Shown one piece after another: positions 34,754 through 43,728 of a stretch of DNA of 64,000 nucleotides. Under the pieces are notes generated by a model that made no database searches, was not told where the DNA came from, and saw nothing but the letters and a program-made list of their open reading frames with translations. Source of the DNA: Synechococcales cyanobacterium S06. GTDB lineage: Bacteria; Cyanobacteriota; Cyanobacteriia; Cyanobacteriales; JAABRE01. The position numbers and the translations under genes are program-made. The DNA is taken from the NCBI GenBank assembly GCA_011391125.1, contig JAABRE010000009.1, positions 19,268-83,267 on the forward strand, in the 5' to 3' direction. The first letter of the stretch is position 1; every line of letters starts with the position of its first letter.

Positions 34754-35184
34754 TGGTTCGTTGTTGCGCGTAGGGGCGAACGGCCGTTCGCCCCTACACC
34801 ACCTTGACACGGTAATCCTTATTCATCCCCGATGATTGGGGAGGGTAACCACAAGGGTTCCCCCTACCAAGGGGTGACTTTTTACCCAGTTTTCTTGGTA
34901 ATCTTAAAAAAAAGTAAAATTAAGGACAAAAAATCCGAAAATTAAAGCATAAATTATGTAGTTATGAGTAGAATAAGAGTATTAAAAATTAGATCAATGT
35001 TTGTCTAATTGATTAATCACAAGAAGACAAGAACATCTAAATAATAATCAATTAATTCGCCATTTAGAAAGATCAAATTATCATTAAAGTAATAGTTAAT
35101 CGGTAACAAGTTTTTGCTTACTTTTTACTTTTTACTTCTTTTCCCCCAACACTCCCTAGCTTTTATCTTTACCCATTCTCTCCC
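34754..35184. other. Intergenic region between purQ and the C-terminal protease gene
   Basis: After the palindrome come further inverted G/C tracts (GGGGAGGGTAACC with GGGTTCCCCCTACC, about 34839-34867). A long AT-rich stretch and ACTTTTT-type repeats (about 35116-35136) precede the next start. No gene is visible. Confidence 0.6.
34770..34797. repeat. 28-base perfect palindrome
   Basis: GTAGGGGCGAACGG is followed directly by its reverse complement. The same GTAGGGG/CCCCTAC word occurs at 10347-10429. It is placed just behind purQ and can act as a cruciform or RNA hairpin, but it has no T run. Confidence 0.9.
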
Positions 35185-36516
35185 ATGAATAAACAGATCA
35201 TACATCTCTTGAGCGCAACATTGACCAAAATTCGTCAAAATACTATTCCCGTTGGTCTTTTCGTTGCTTTAACTAGCAGTTCCTTGCTGATTTCCCCTGT
35301 TAATAGTGAAGTAAAAAAAGGTATCGAAAATAGTCCGAAAAATGTAGTCGACGAAGTTTGGCAAATTGTTAATAGTGAATTTGTAGATCGGGACTTTAAT
35401 CATACTGATTGGCTCAAAACCAGAGAAGAATTACTCAGTCGTAATTATAGTAATAATCAAGAAGCTTATAATGCCATTCGTGACTCTTTAAAAAAATTAG
35501 GCGATAAATACACTCGTTTTTTAGACCCAGAGGCCTTTAGTGACTTAACCAGCCAAACTTCGGGGGAACTTTCTGGGGTCGGTGTCAGAATTGAAATTGA
35601 TAAAAATACGGGTGTTTTAACGGTGGTTGATGCTGTACCTAAATCTCCGGCGGAAGTTGCTGGTTTAAAGTCAGGGGATCAAATTACCAAGATTAATGAT
35701 CAATCTACTGCTTTAATGTCCCTAGAACAAGCTTCCGAAGCTATGCGCGGTGAAATCGGTACTGAAATTGTCTTGGAAATTTCTCGCGTTCAAAATAAAC
35801 CTTTTCCGGTAACTTTAACCCGCGCACAAATTGAACTTCCTTCTCTTAGTTATTCCGTCAAAGAAGAAGATGGCCTCCGTCTTGGTTATATTAAATTAGA
35901 TGAATTTACCGCCCATGCTGCTGAACAAATGCAAAAGGCGATTGAGGAAATGAGCCAGGACAAAATTTCCGCTTTTGTCTTAGATCTACGAGGCAATCCT
36001 GGAGGTTTGTTATTCGCAAGTGTGGATATTGCTAGGATGTGGATGCCAACTGGTTTGATTGTTCGTACTGTTGACCGTAAAGGTGGCGATCGGGAATTTT
36101 CCGCCAATAATACCGCTCTGACGGATTTACCTTTAGTGGTGTTAGTTGATGAAAATTCCGCAAGTGCCAGCGAAATTTTGACCGGTGCGCTCAAAGACAA
36201 TAAACGCGCTACCATCGTGGGTACAACCACTTTTGGCAAAGGTGTCGTCCAATCTTTGCATTCGTTGTCTGATGGTTCAGGTTTAGCGGTGACCATGTCC
36301 CGTTATTATCCACCCAGTGGAATCAACATTGATCACAAAGGCATTACTCCGAATATTGCTCAAGATTTAACCAGAGATGATCGTCTTCGTTTAAGCAAAA
36401 ACCCTGATTTAATCGCAACTCCAGAAGACCCTCAATATAAAAAAGCGGTTAATGTGTTAAAAACCAGTCATGTCATTCCACCGACCAATATGACGGAATC
36501 TGTGAGTAGTCGCTAA
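35185..36516 (+). CDS. Carboxyl-terminal processing protease (S41A, Ctp family)
   Basis: These proteases trim C-terminal tails; in cyanobacteria CtpA matures photosystem II D1 in the lumen. The 443-aa protein has an N-terminal hydrophobic export segment (about 18-38), a PDZ domain (about 125-205) and an S41 catalytic core. The Ser-Lys dyad is at Ser327 (ENSASASE) and Lys352 (TFGKG). Cyanobacteria have three paralogues (CtpA, B, C) and I cannot decide which this is. Its stop overlaps the stop of the convergent gene by a few bases. Confidence 0.93.
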   Translation: MNKQIIHLLSATLTKIRQNTIPVGLFVALTSSSLLISPVNSEVKKGIENSPKNVVDEVWQIVNSEFVDRDFNHTDWLKTREELLSRNYSNNQEAYNAIRDSLKKLGDKYTRFLDPEAFSDLTSQTSGELSGVGVRIEIDKNTGVLTVVDAVPKSPAEVAGLKSGDQITKINDQSTALMSLEQASEAMRGEIGTEIVLEISRVQNKPFPVTLTRAQIELPSLSYSVKEEDGLRLGYIKLDEFTAHAAEQMQKAIEEMSQDKISAFVLDLRGNPGGLLFASVDIARMWMPTGLIVRTVDRKGGDREFSANNTALTDLPLVVLVDENSASASEILTGALKDNKRATIVGTTTFGKGVVQSLHSLSDGSGLAVTMSRYYPPSGINIDHKGITPNIAQDLTRDDRLRLSKNPDLIATPEDPQYKKAVNVLKTSHVIPPTNMTESVSSR

Positions 36517-37655
36517 ATTAATAATTCGTCTTTTTGTTCGAGAATTTCGGCTAAATTAGTTAAAGCGATTTCGGTCTTTTGAGAATTACGAGATAACATT
36601 CCCACAACCTCTTTATTTTCCGTGGCCGTTTTCACTAAAATATTAATTTGTGGCTTTAATTCTTCAGCAATATTATTCACCGTTGTATTTGCTTCGGCGA
36701 TCGAGTTACTTAATTTTTGAATTTCATTAGCAATAAGAGTAAAAGGAGTTTTTCTTTCATCATGATCGGGAAAATTAGCCGCCATAATTGACGATTGAAA
36801 AGATAATTTTTCCACTCTTTTATTAATTTTAGTAATCAGATTGGTAGCTTGGTCAACCAGTCTGAATTTACTATTAAAATCAGAACCAATTTCATTAATT
36901 TTCTCGGTAAATAAAATAATAGATTCCACACTTTTAGCTAAAGCAAAAAAAGTCTTTTTTCCTTCTCGAGAAACTAATATACTTACTTCAGAAAATCGGT
37001 TATTTAAGTTCGTAATTTTTTCACTTTTAGCTGCTAATTCTTCCGTTTGTAGTTGTAATTGTTCCGTCTGAATTTGTAATAATTCGTTTCTTTGCTGTAA
37101 CTGAATTTGTTGACTTTCTAACTCTTGAGCGTAGGCTTTAACTTTTTCTCTTTCTTGTTCAATTTTGTGGGCATATTGTTTCAAATCATTTTCTTGTTCA
37201 ATTAATTTGTCATTAATTTTGGCAAAAATTTGAGCTTGAGCTAAAATCAAAAGACTAACTTCTAAAAGTCCCATTTCTTCGTCCTTTTTTGTAATAATAA
37301 TCGGTTCATAAAGCACATTATTAGAACGATTTAAAGCCAATTTTACGGCCTCAGTAATATGGCTAGAAAAGGGGATTTTCAATAATGGTTCATCTTGGCG
37401 ATCGATCATGATTTTAATAGGTCGTAAACTATAGAGATCTCGACTATATTGTTTACTTAATTGCTCAAAAAATTGTCTTCGAGACTTAATACCAATTACT
37501 TGATTATTCTCGGTTATAAAAACTCCTAATATCTGAGGATTTTGGATTAAGTGTTGTTCCACTACTTGAGTTAAAATAGTAGCATCAACACGATAATTGT
37601 CTAAGGGTAATTCTTCTAAAGTTGTGGTTACATCTGGGATAATATTATCTAACAT
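36513..37655 (-). CDS. Cytoplasmic coiled-coil protein with an N-terminal CBS-like sensor
   Basis: No membrane helix is present in 380 aa. Residues ~1-130 resemble paired CBS-like halves (QNPQILGVFITENNQVIGIKSRR and VLYEPIIITKKDEEMGLLEV). Residues ~140-215 form a strong heptad coiled coil rich in Gln and Glu. The C-terminal ~160 residues resemble the helical hairpin of methyl-accepting chemotaxis proteins (NLITKINKRVEKLSFQSSIMAAN, EIQKLSNSIAEA). I read it as a soluble signal transducer feeding a CheA or similar kinase. A true MCP signalling tip is not clearly identifiable, so the assignment is tentative. Confidence 0.6.
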   Translation of the reverse strand: MLDNIIPDVTTTLEELPLDNYRVDATILTQVVEQHLIQNPQILGVFITENNQVIGIKSRRQFFEQLSKQYSRDLYSLRPIKIMIDRQDEPLLKIPFSSHITEAVKLALNRSNNVLYEPIIITKKDEEMGLLEVSLLILAQAQIFAKINDKLIEQENDLKQYAHKIEQEREKVKAYAQELESQQIQLQQRNELLQIQTEQLQLQTEELAAKSEKITNLNNRFSEVSILVSREGKKTFFALAKSVESIILFTEKINEIGSDFNSKFRLVDQATNLITKINKRVEKLSFQSSIMAANFPDHDERKTPFTLIANEIQKLSNSIAEANTTVNNIAEELKPQINILVKTATENKEVVGMLSRNSQKTEIALTNLAEILEQKDELLI

Positions 37656-37796
37656 AAATTTAATTATATTTTTTTATTCGCTCACTAAATACCATAAAAA
37701 TATTACAATTAGGAGATTAAATTTAATTTATTATCTGGTTAAATATCCTTGTTTAAGCTCATCAATTTTCCCAATTTAGATATTTAATTCTTGAGA

Positions 37797-37902
37797 TATA
37801 GCACTTTCCGATTAAGTGTTATATACCCCCTCACCCCCCTACCCCCCTCATCCGAAGGGGAGAGGGGGAAAGAGAAGTAAAATGTAAACTAAAAATGCTA
37901 TA
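37797..37902. repeat. TATAGCA-ended repeat, copy 2
   Basis: It starts TATAGCACTTTCCGATTAAG and ends AAAAATGCTATA, so the ends are inverted (TATAGCA/TGCTATA). The core is CCCCCTCACCCCCC ... GGGGAGAGGGGG, which can form a long G/C stem. It matches the degenerate copy at 9801-9902. Confidence 0.75.
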
Positions 37903-38254
37903 ATCAGAATTATTGATAATGGATAGTTAAAAAATATTAATTATTAATTACCTTTTAAAACTCTATTTTTCCCTTTTTTTGTAATCAAAAATACTTATCC
38001 TTGGTAGATAGGAGCGAGATTTATTTTGATAAAAAACAAATAACTTTTGAGTCGCAGCGTTACCCATCATCTTAAATAAGGTATCCAATTATCTAACAAC
38101 AAAAAATCGAATTTATTTACTTTTAAATTTTTCGACCATTAACCTGTTAAAACAATTTGCTAAAATTTGAGTGGAAACTTTAATTTCTTTTATTTCTAAT
38201 CTGATTTTTTCTATTAGTTAATAATTAACAATTGTTAATTGTTAATTATTGTTA

Positions 38255-38378
38255 TAGTAATTCCAAATAAAAATTAAACAAAAGTTTTTAGTTTGTTGTT
38301 GGACTTTAGTCCTAAGAAGCGCTAAAGCGCAACTACGAACCTATTTTTCAACTGTTTTAATCTTAATTGGAATCACTA
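38255..38378 (-). mobile_element. Miniature inverted-repeat element, family A copy 4 (inverted)
   Basis: This 124-bp element is the reverse complement of copies 1 and 3, with the same two internal palindromes, flanked by TA. It lies between the coiled-coil protein and the NnrU gene, so it interrupts no gene. Confidence 0.88.
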
Positions 38379-38388
38379 TAATTGTTAA

Positions 38389-39102
38389 TTACCAATTAAC
38401 TTTACTGGTCATTTCCATTAACCAAGGGTGACCATACCAAAGGAGAAAAATAAAGGCTGTTACGCCAATATAAGCAGGTTTAAGAAACTCTCCTGGTTGT
38501 AAAGTTTGACGGCCGTCTAAAACTGCTACAAAAGGGATGACCGAAGTTCGATCCTTAACCTTCAAAAATGCTTCACCGTAACGCTTTTCTAAACGTCGAT
38601 CGCCATGCCAAACCGCAAACAAGTGATGAGCAATCAAGCCAAGCGAGGTAACAATCATAAAAGTGCTGCCAATCCAGAGAGTATGGGCAATACACCAAAT
38701 AACTTGTCCCACCATTTGGGGATGACGACTAATGCGAATAATGCCGGTTTCGTAAAGATGCACTTGGGGTTTGGCGACGGCGGCAATTTCCAGTAAATTA
38801 AAAGTTGAAGGATAAAGAAAAATAAAAGAAATCGCCGACAAAACCCAAACCAGAGTTTTGATGACAGGAATATCTTGCACTTGCCATAAAATTAAACCGT
38901 CGTAACGGTGATTAAAAAAGTAGATAATCAGAATAGTAGCCAAAGGAATACTAACCAAAGCAAACAAAATGCGATATAATCTAGCACCAATGATGCTTTC
39001 ACCCCACATTCTTGCAGCAGCTAAACCACTGTGAACAATTGCAAAGACGAGCAGAAGCCCTAAAATGATGATATGGCTTAAAGTTAACGAATTTAGTTCC
39101 AT
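38389..39102 (-). CDS. NnrU-family membrane protein
   Basis: The protein is 237 aa with about six transmembrane helices. It has NnrU blocks HSGLAAARMWGESIIGARLYR near the N-terminus and RISRHPQMVGQVIWCIAHTLWIG in the middle. Plant zeta-carotene isomerase (Z-ISO) belongs to this superfamily, and cyanobacteria have relatives, so a carotenoid isomerase role is possible. The original NnrU link is to nitrite/NO metabolism. I cannot choose between them. It is divergent from the rbcR-type regulator gene 96 bases away. Confidence 0.8.
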   Translation of the reverse strand: MELNSLTLSHIIILGLLLVFAIVHSGLAAARMWGESIIGARLYRILFALVSIPLATILIIYFFNHRYDGLILWQVQDIPVIKTLVWVLSAISFIFLYPSTFNLLEIAAVAKPQVHLYETGIIRISRHPQMVGQVIWCIAHTLWIGSTFMIVTSLGLIAHHLFAVWHGDRRLEKRYGEAFLKVKDRTSVIPFVAVLDGRQTLQPGEFLKPAYIGVTAFIFLLWYGHPWLMEMTSKVNW

Positions 39103-39198
39103 AGATAATAAATTAAGAGCGATTTTTAGTAACAGTACATGGTATCAATGAATTGAGTCGAGTTTTTTATTTAATCACCCCTTACCGCAAAAAAAAAG

Positions 39199-40191
39199 AT
39201 GACAGATATTCCCTTTACCCTAGATCAACTCCGCATCCTCAGAGCGATCGCCCTTGAGGGTAGTTTCAAACGAGCCGCCGATAGTTTATTTGTTTCTCAA
39301 CCAGCGATTAGTTTACAAATTCAAAACCTAGAAAAACAGATCAGCGTACCCCTTTTTGATCGCGGCGGAAGAAAAGCCCAACTTACCGAAGCGGGTCATT
39401 TACTCCTCGATTATGGAGAAAAAATCCTCAGTTTGTGTCAGGAAACCTGTCGCTCCATCGAAGATTTACAAAACCTTCAAGGAGGCACATTGATTGTAGG
39501 AGCTTCACAAACCACCGGAACTTATCTCCTACCGCGAATGATGGGTTTATTTCGGGAAAAATACCCGGAAGTTGCCATCCAGTTGCAAGTACATTCCACC
39601 CGTCGTACTTCTTGGGCTGTAGCAAATGGTCAAGTTGATTTAGCAATTATTGGTGGTGAAGTCCCCAGCGATCTCCACGATATCCTTGATATTATCCCCT
39701 ACGCTGAAGATGAACTAGCACTCATTTTGCCCGTCAATCATCCCCTCGTCCAAGAAACCGCCATCGATAAGGAAAATCTCTACAAATTAGATTTTATCAC
39801 TCTCGATTCCCAATCCACCATTCGCAAAGTTATTGATCAAGTTCTCACCCGTTTTGAAATTGATACCAGTAGATTGTCCATTGAAATGGAACTCAATTCC
39901 ATTGAAGCGATTAAAAATGCTGTTCAATCAGGGTTAGGAGCAGCTTTTGTCTCCACCACGGCCATCGAAAAAGAGCTAGAAATGGGATTATTACACCATG
40001 CTAAGATTGAAGGAGTGCAAATTATACGCACACTTAACGTCATTATTAATCCTAACCGTTATCGTTCTAAGGCCGCCGAAGCTTTTATTAAGGAAATTCT
40101 CCCTCAATTTGGGACCACTGATCCCGCTTCTTTTATTGGCGAATTCCCCGAAGCACCTCCCTTAGAAATTGAAAATGATGAAGAAGAATAA
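39199..40191 (+). CDS. rbcR: LysR-type transcription regulator RbcR
   Basis: This 330-aa protein has an N-terminal winged HTH ([34 protein letters not shown]) and a periplasmic-binding-like effector domain (from about 95; [32 protein letters not shown]). The sequence is typical of RbcR, which controls carbon fixation and, in some cyanobacteria, NDH-1 genes. The C-terminal tail is acidic (IENDEEE). A divergent NnrU gene shares its upstream region, a common place for LysR autoregulation. The RbcR label rests on overall resemblance; NdhR/CmpR paralogues are the main alternatives. Confidence 0.85.
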   Translation: MTDIPFTLDQLRILRAIALEGSFKRAADSLFVSQPAISLQIQNLEKQISVPLFDRGGRKAQLTEAGHLLLDYGEKILSLCQETCRSIEDLQNLQGGTLIVGASQTTGTYLLPRMMGLFREKYPEVAIQLQVHSTRRTSWAVANGQVDLAIIGGEVPSDLHDILDIIPYAEDELALILPVNHPLVQETAIDKENLYKLDFITLDSQSTIRKVIDQVLTRFEIDTSRLSIEMELNSIEAIKNAVQSGLGAAFVSTTAIEKELEMGLLHHAKIEGVQIIRTLNVIINPNRYRSKAAEAFIKEILPQFGTTDPASFIGEFPEAPPLEIENDEEE

Positions 40192-40254
40192 TTAATAATG
40201 GACAATTAATTGTTGATTGATAAGTCTGGAATTATAAATATAAATAATTTTTAC

Positions 40255-40289
40255 CAACTATCAACTATCAACTATCAACTATCAACTAT
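40255..40289. repeat. Heptamer array (CAACTAT)x5 before a kinase start
   Basis: Five perfect CAACTAT units end 4 bases before the ATG at 40294. The same heptamer stands before the FHA gene at 4990. No Shine-Dalgarno is present between the array and the start. Confidence 0.9.
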
Positions 40290-40293
40290 TGAC

Positions 40294-41712
40294 ATGGAAA
40301 TTATTTGTACTCGTCCGGGTTGTGATCGTCCTCATAATTATTTTCCTGATTTAGACCAGCCTTTTAATTTACAAACTGCACAGCAAAAATATTGTACCAC
40401 CTGCGGAATGCCCTTAATTTTGGCAGGGCGATATTTGCCTTCTAAACTGTTAGGTCAAGGAGGATTTGGAGCCGCTTATTTAGCTTGTGATCGTTATACT
40501 CCAACTCTCAGAAATTGTGTCGTTAAACAGTTTCAACCTGCGGGGAATTTATCATCACAACAGTTAGAAATTGCCTTGAAGTTATTTGAAAGGGAAGCTT
40601 TGGTTTTAGAAAAATTAGGTAGTAAAAATTCTCAAATTCCTGATTTATATGCCTATTTTCCCTTAGTTATTAACAAGATTAATAGTAATCAACAAGAGCA
40701 ATTCTTTTATTTAGTACAACAATTTATTGACGGTGAAGATTTAGAACATGAGTTAGCAAAAAAGGGAACTTTTACCGAATCAGAAATATTAGAAATCTTA
40801 CAGTCACTGTTACCTGTACTTAAATTTGTTCACGAAAATAACTCAATTCATCGTGATATAAAACCTTCTAATATTATGCGGGATAAACAGGGCATTTTAT
40901 ATCTACTCGATTTTGGCGCTGTTAAAGAAATCGCCAATAATCCCGGCAATAACCCCTTGACTCCCTCCACTGGTATTTATTCCCAAGGTTTTGCACCCCC
41001 TGAACAAATGGCCGGTACTCAGGTTTACCCCTGTACTGACCTTTATGCTTTGGCCGCAACTTGTGTTATTTTACTTACAGGTAAATCTAGTCAAGATTTG
41101 TATGACACCTATAATAATAGATGGAAATGGCAACAATTCGCTCCGAAACTAGGCGATCGCCTCACCAACATCCTGAATCAAATGTTGCAATCTTCTCCAG
41201 CAGACCGGTTTCAGACGGCCCAAGAAGTCCTTAATTGTCTGGTTTCTCCTCCTCTCACATCTTCATCAACGGTAATACAAACACCTGTAGGGGAGAAGGG
41301 ACATTCACCCCTACCTAAACCTGCTCCTCCTAAACCACAAAAAACACCTATTTCAGTCATCCAATTTCTAGGAAATGCTGCCTTTACCGGTTTTGAAACT
41401 ACTTTATTATCAATTATTTTTGCTAGTATTTTACCGAATCTACAGTTATCTTTTGTGTTAGGAGCTATTAGTTTTCTCTTAATCATAACTGCTCTTTATT
41501 TTCGCATAATTGAAAAAATAGACTTAATTGTAATTGCTTCCATTAGTTTCGCCATAATTTGGTTTATTCCTCTTTTACATGAGATTTTACTTACTTACAA
41601 ATTACCCCTATTTTACTTAATTATTATTCCTCTTTTTGTTGCCCTTTTTTGTGTGGCGATCGCCACCATATTTCGTTTAATTTATCAAATATTATCAGGT
41701 CTTTTAAAATAA
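40294..41712 (+). CDS. Membrane Ser/Thr protein kinase with N-terminal four-Cys motif
   Basis: The ATG at 40294 gives 472 aa; the upstream in-frame start would translate the heptamer array. An N-terminal Cys cluster (CTRPGCDR, CTTCG) looks like a zinc ribbon. The kinase domain (about 45-310) has LGQGGFGAAYLA (glycine loop), IHRDIKPSNIM (catalytic loop) and LDFGAVKE. A Pro-rich linker follows (PKPAPPKPQK). Three to four hydrophobic helices then close the protein (about 355-470). This layout is common among cyanobacterial PknB-like kinases with 4-Cys heads. Substrates are unknown. Confidence 0.92.
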   Translation: MEIICTRPGCDRPHNYFPDLDQPFNLQTAQQKYCTTCGMPLILAGRYLPSKLLGQGGFGAAYLACDRYTPTLRNCVVKQFQPAGNLSSQQLEIALKLFEREALVLEKLGSKNSQIPDLYAYFPLVINKINSNQQEQFFYLVQQFIDGEDLEHELAKKGTFTESEILEILQSLLPVLKFVHENNSIHRDIKPSNIMRDKQGILYLLDFGAVKEIANNPGNNPLTPSTGIYSQGFAPPEQMAGTQVYPCTDLYALAATCVILLTGKSSQDLYDTYNNRWKWQQFAPKLGDRLTNILNQMLQSSPADRFQTAQEVLNCLVSPPLTSSSTVIQTPVGEKGHSPLPKPAPPKPQKTPISVIQFLGNAAFTGFETTLLSIIFASILPNLQLSFVLGAISFLLIITALYFRIIEKIDLIVIASISFAIIWFIPLLHEILLTYKLPLFYLIIIPLFVALFCVAIATIFRLIYQILSGLLK

Positions 41713-41788
41713 GGTGGAAAATTTTATGAGATTTAACTATTAAAGATTAAAATAATTGGCGATCCGACAAAATTACGACTTATTTATT

Positions 41789-43096
41789 ATGAAATTTGAC
41801 TACGATTTAGTTATTATTGGTAATACAATAGAGGCGATTTACGCAGCTTCAAAAGCAGTTCACCTCAAATCTCGTGTCGCTTTAGTTTTTAGCGACGTAA
41901 AAGCTAATTTGAGAGTATCTGAAAGGCTTTTCAAACGAGGCTGCACCTTAGACATAAATCAACATTTAGGTTGTTTGGGAGTCGATGTTATTCTCGGTGA
42001 CGGTGAGTTTATTGCTAAACCTAACCCTGTATTTCTTGTTAATAATAGAAAGCTAAAATCCCGCAGTTATTTAATTGCAACTGGTGCGAAAATTGTCCTT
42101 CCTAATATTCCTGATTTAGAGCAAATTGGTTGTCTAATTTTAGATCATTTTTGTCAGTCTGATTTAACTAATTTACCCCAGAATTTAGCCCTTATTGGAA
42201 ACAATCCCCAATCAATCGAATTAAGCCAATTATTGGCAAAATTAGGTAAAAATGTTAACTTAATTTTACGGGAAAAAAGGCTTTTACCTTACCTAGATTT
42301 TCAAGCATCTTTTTTACTTCAATGTCACTTAGAAACCGAGGGAATAAACATTTTTACCGAGTCTCCTTGGACACAGATTAAACAAATTGACCAGCAAAAA
42401 TGGCTTCAAATTGGTAATCAAGTTATTCAAGTCGATGAGGTGATTTTAGCGCAAAATTATCAACCAAATTTAACCAATTTAAACCTGGAATCTTGGGGAG
42501 TAAAATTTAATCAGTCTGGTTTTCCTCTTGTTAATAATAAATTACAAACTACTAATCCTAATCTTTATGTTTGTGGTGATATTCTCGGAGGTTATTCTCA
42601 AACCAATATTGCTGAATCTGAAGCCGATATTGCGGTAAAAAATGCTCTCTTTTTTCCCTTATTTAAGGTTAATTATAATTGTCTCCCTGTTACAGTTTTT
42701 ACTAACCCCAATTTAGCTCAAGTTGGTTTGTCTGAAGACCAAGCCAAATACTATCATGGTAAAAATGTTCAAGTTATTTGTGAATATTTTAAACACCTTC
42801 CTAACCATCAATTTACTAACCAAAATAGCGGTTTTTGTAAGATAATTTTCCTTAATGATGGTACAATTTTAGGTTGTGTTATGGTCGGAGAAAAGGCCGC
42901 AGAAATTATTGGAGCACTCGCTTTTGCTATGGCACAAAATATCAAGCTGCCCCAATTAGCTAATTTTTATTATCCCTATTTTACTAATAGTGCAATTATT
43001 AGCAAAGCTGCTCTTTCCGCCAAAATACAATTATTAAAAAATAATAAAAATCTACTTAGTTTATTTGAAACGTGGTTTAATTGGCGAAAAAAATGA
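41789..43096 (+). CDS. FAD-dependent disulfide-oxidoreductase-like protein lacking the CxxxxC site
   Basis: From the ATG at 41789 the 435-aa protein has a Rossmann FAD site (DLVIIGNTIEAIYAASKA), a second dinucleotide segment (NLALIGNNPQSIELSQLLAKLG), the FAD-contact block LYVCGDILGG, and a C-terminal dimerisation domain like that of dihydrolipoamide/mercuric reductases (VFTNPNLAQVGLSEDQAK). The region that should hold the redox CxxxxC reads VSERLFKRGCTLDINQ, with a single Cys. It therefore cannot work as a classical disulfide reductase. The last 4 bases overlap tmk (ATGA), so the two genes are coupled. Confidence 0.8.
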   Translation: MKFDYDLVIIGNTIEAIYAASKAVHLKSRVALVFSDVKANLRVSERLFKRGCTLDINQHLGCLGVDVILGDGEFIAKPNPVFLVNNRKLKSRSYLIATGAKIVLPNIPDLEQIGCLILDHFCQSDLTNLPQNLALIGNNPQSIELSQLLAKLGKNVNLILREKRLLPYLDFQASFLLQCHLETEGINIFTESPWTQIKQIDQQKWLQIGNQVIQVDEVILAQNYQPNLTNLNLESWGVKFNQSGFPLVNNKLQTTNPNLYVCGDILGGYSQTNIAESEADIAVKNALFFPLFKVNYNCLPVTVFTNPNLAQVGLSEDQAKYYHGKNVQVICEYFKHLPNHQFTNQNSGFCKIIFLNDGTILGCVMVGEKAAEIIGALAFAMAQNIKLPQLANFYYPYFTNSAIISKAALSAKIQLLKNNKNLLSLFETWFNWRKK

Positions 43097-43707
43097 CCAA
43101 ATTTATTGTAATTGAAGGAATTGACGGTTCAGGAACTACTACTCAATCTGAACTTTTAAAGGAATATCTGTTAGGAAAAGGTGAAAAGGCGATCGTAAGT
43201 CCAGAACCTTCCGAGGGAATAATTGGCAAATTTGTGAGGAGTATTCTCCAAAATAAGGAGCTAATTAATCATAAGAATCAAAATTTCGATGAACAGATGG
43301 CCTATCTTTTTGCCGCTGATCGATATGACCATTTATATAACGAAAAAAACGGGGTATTTAAGTTAATTAAAGATGGTTATTACGTAATTAGTACCCGTTA
43401 TTATTTCTCCTCATTGGCCTATAATTGCAATACAGCTAAAGAATGGCAATTAGTCGAAACTTTAAACGAGAAATTCCCCCAACCTGACTTAGTTATCTAC
43501 TTAGATTTACCGGTAGAAATCTCCCTAGAAAGAATCAAAGATCGTTCCTTAAAAGAAGTTTATGAAAATCAAGCTAAGTTAACCAAAGTTAGGGAAAATT
43601 ATCTCAAAATTTTTGCCAATTATCAAGGAAATTTGCTAAAAATAGAGGGAACAAAAACCGAAACAGAAATACACAATCAAATTATTGAGTATGATCATAT
43701 TTTTTAA
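43093..43707 (+). CDS. tmk: Thymidylate kinase
   Basis: Tmk phosphorylates dTMP to dTDP. The 204 aa start at the ATG at 43093, which overlaps the upstream TGA. The P-loop IEGIDGSGTTTQ is at residues ~7-18. The DRY-like motif (AADRYDH) and LDLPVEISLERIKDR follow. The lid region is short, as in the bacterial form. The TTG four codons upstream would overlap the previous gene more and was not used. Confidence 0.93.
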   Translation: MTKFIVIEGIDGSGTTTQSELLKEYLLGKGEKAIVSPEPSEGIIGKFVRSILQNKELINHKNQNFDEQMAYLFAADRYDHLYNEKNGVFKLIKDGYYVISTRYYFSSLAYNCNTAKEWQLVETLNEKFPQPDLVIYLDLPVEISLERIKDRSLKEVYENQAKLTKVRENYLKIFANYQGNLLKIEGTKTETEIHNQIIEYDHIF

Positions 43708-43728
43708 TCCCCCATAATTTTCTGTGAA

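Larger units (their letters stand above)
37656..38388. other. 733-base intergenic region with three kinds of repeats
   Basis: It holds the TATAGCA repeat, a degenerate GGTGGG-type repeat (about 37999-38075), TTAACAATTGTTAA palindromes (about 38222-38252), and family A copy 4. No gene is visible. Confidence 0.7.

Noticed and set aside
40210..40293. Upstream start of the second kinase
   Set aside because: Would translate the CAACTAT array; the ATG at 40294 begins the conserved Cys motif.
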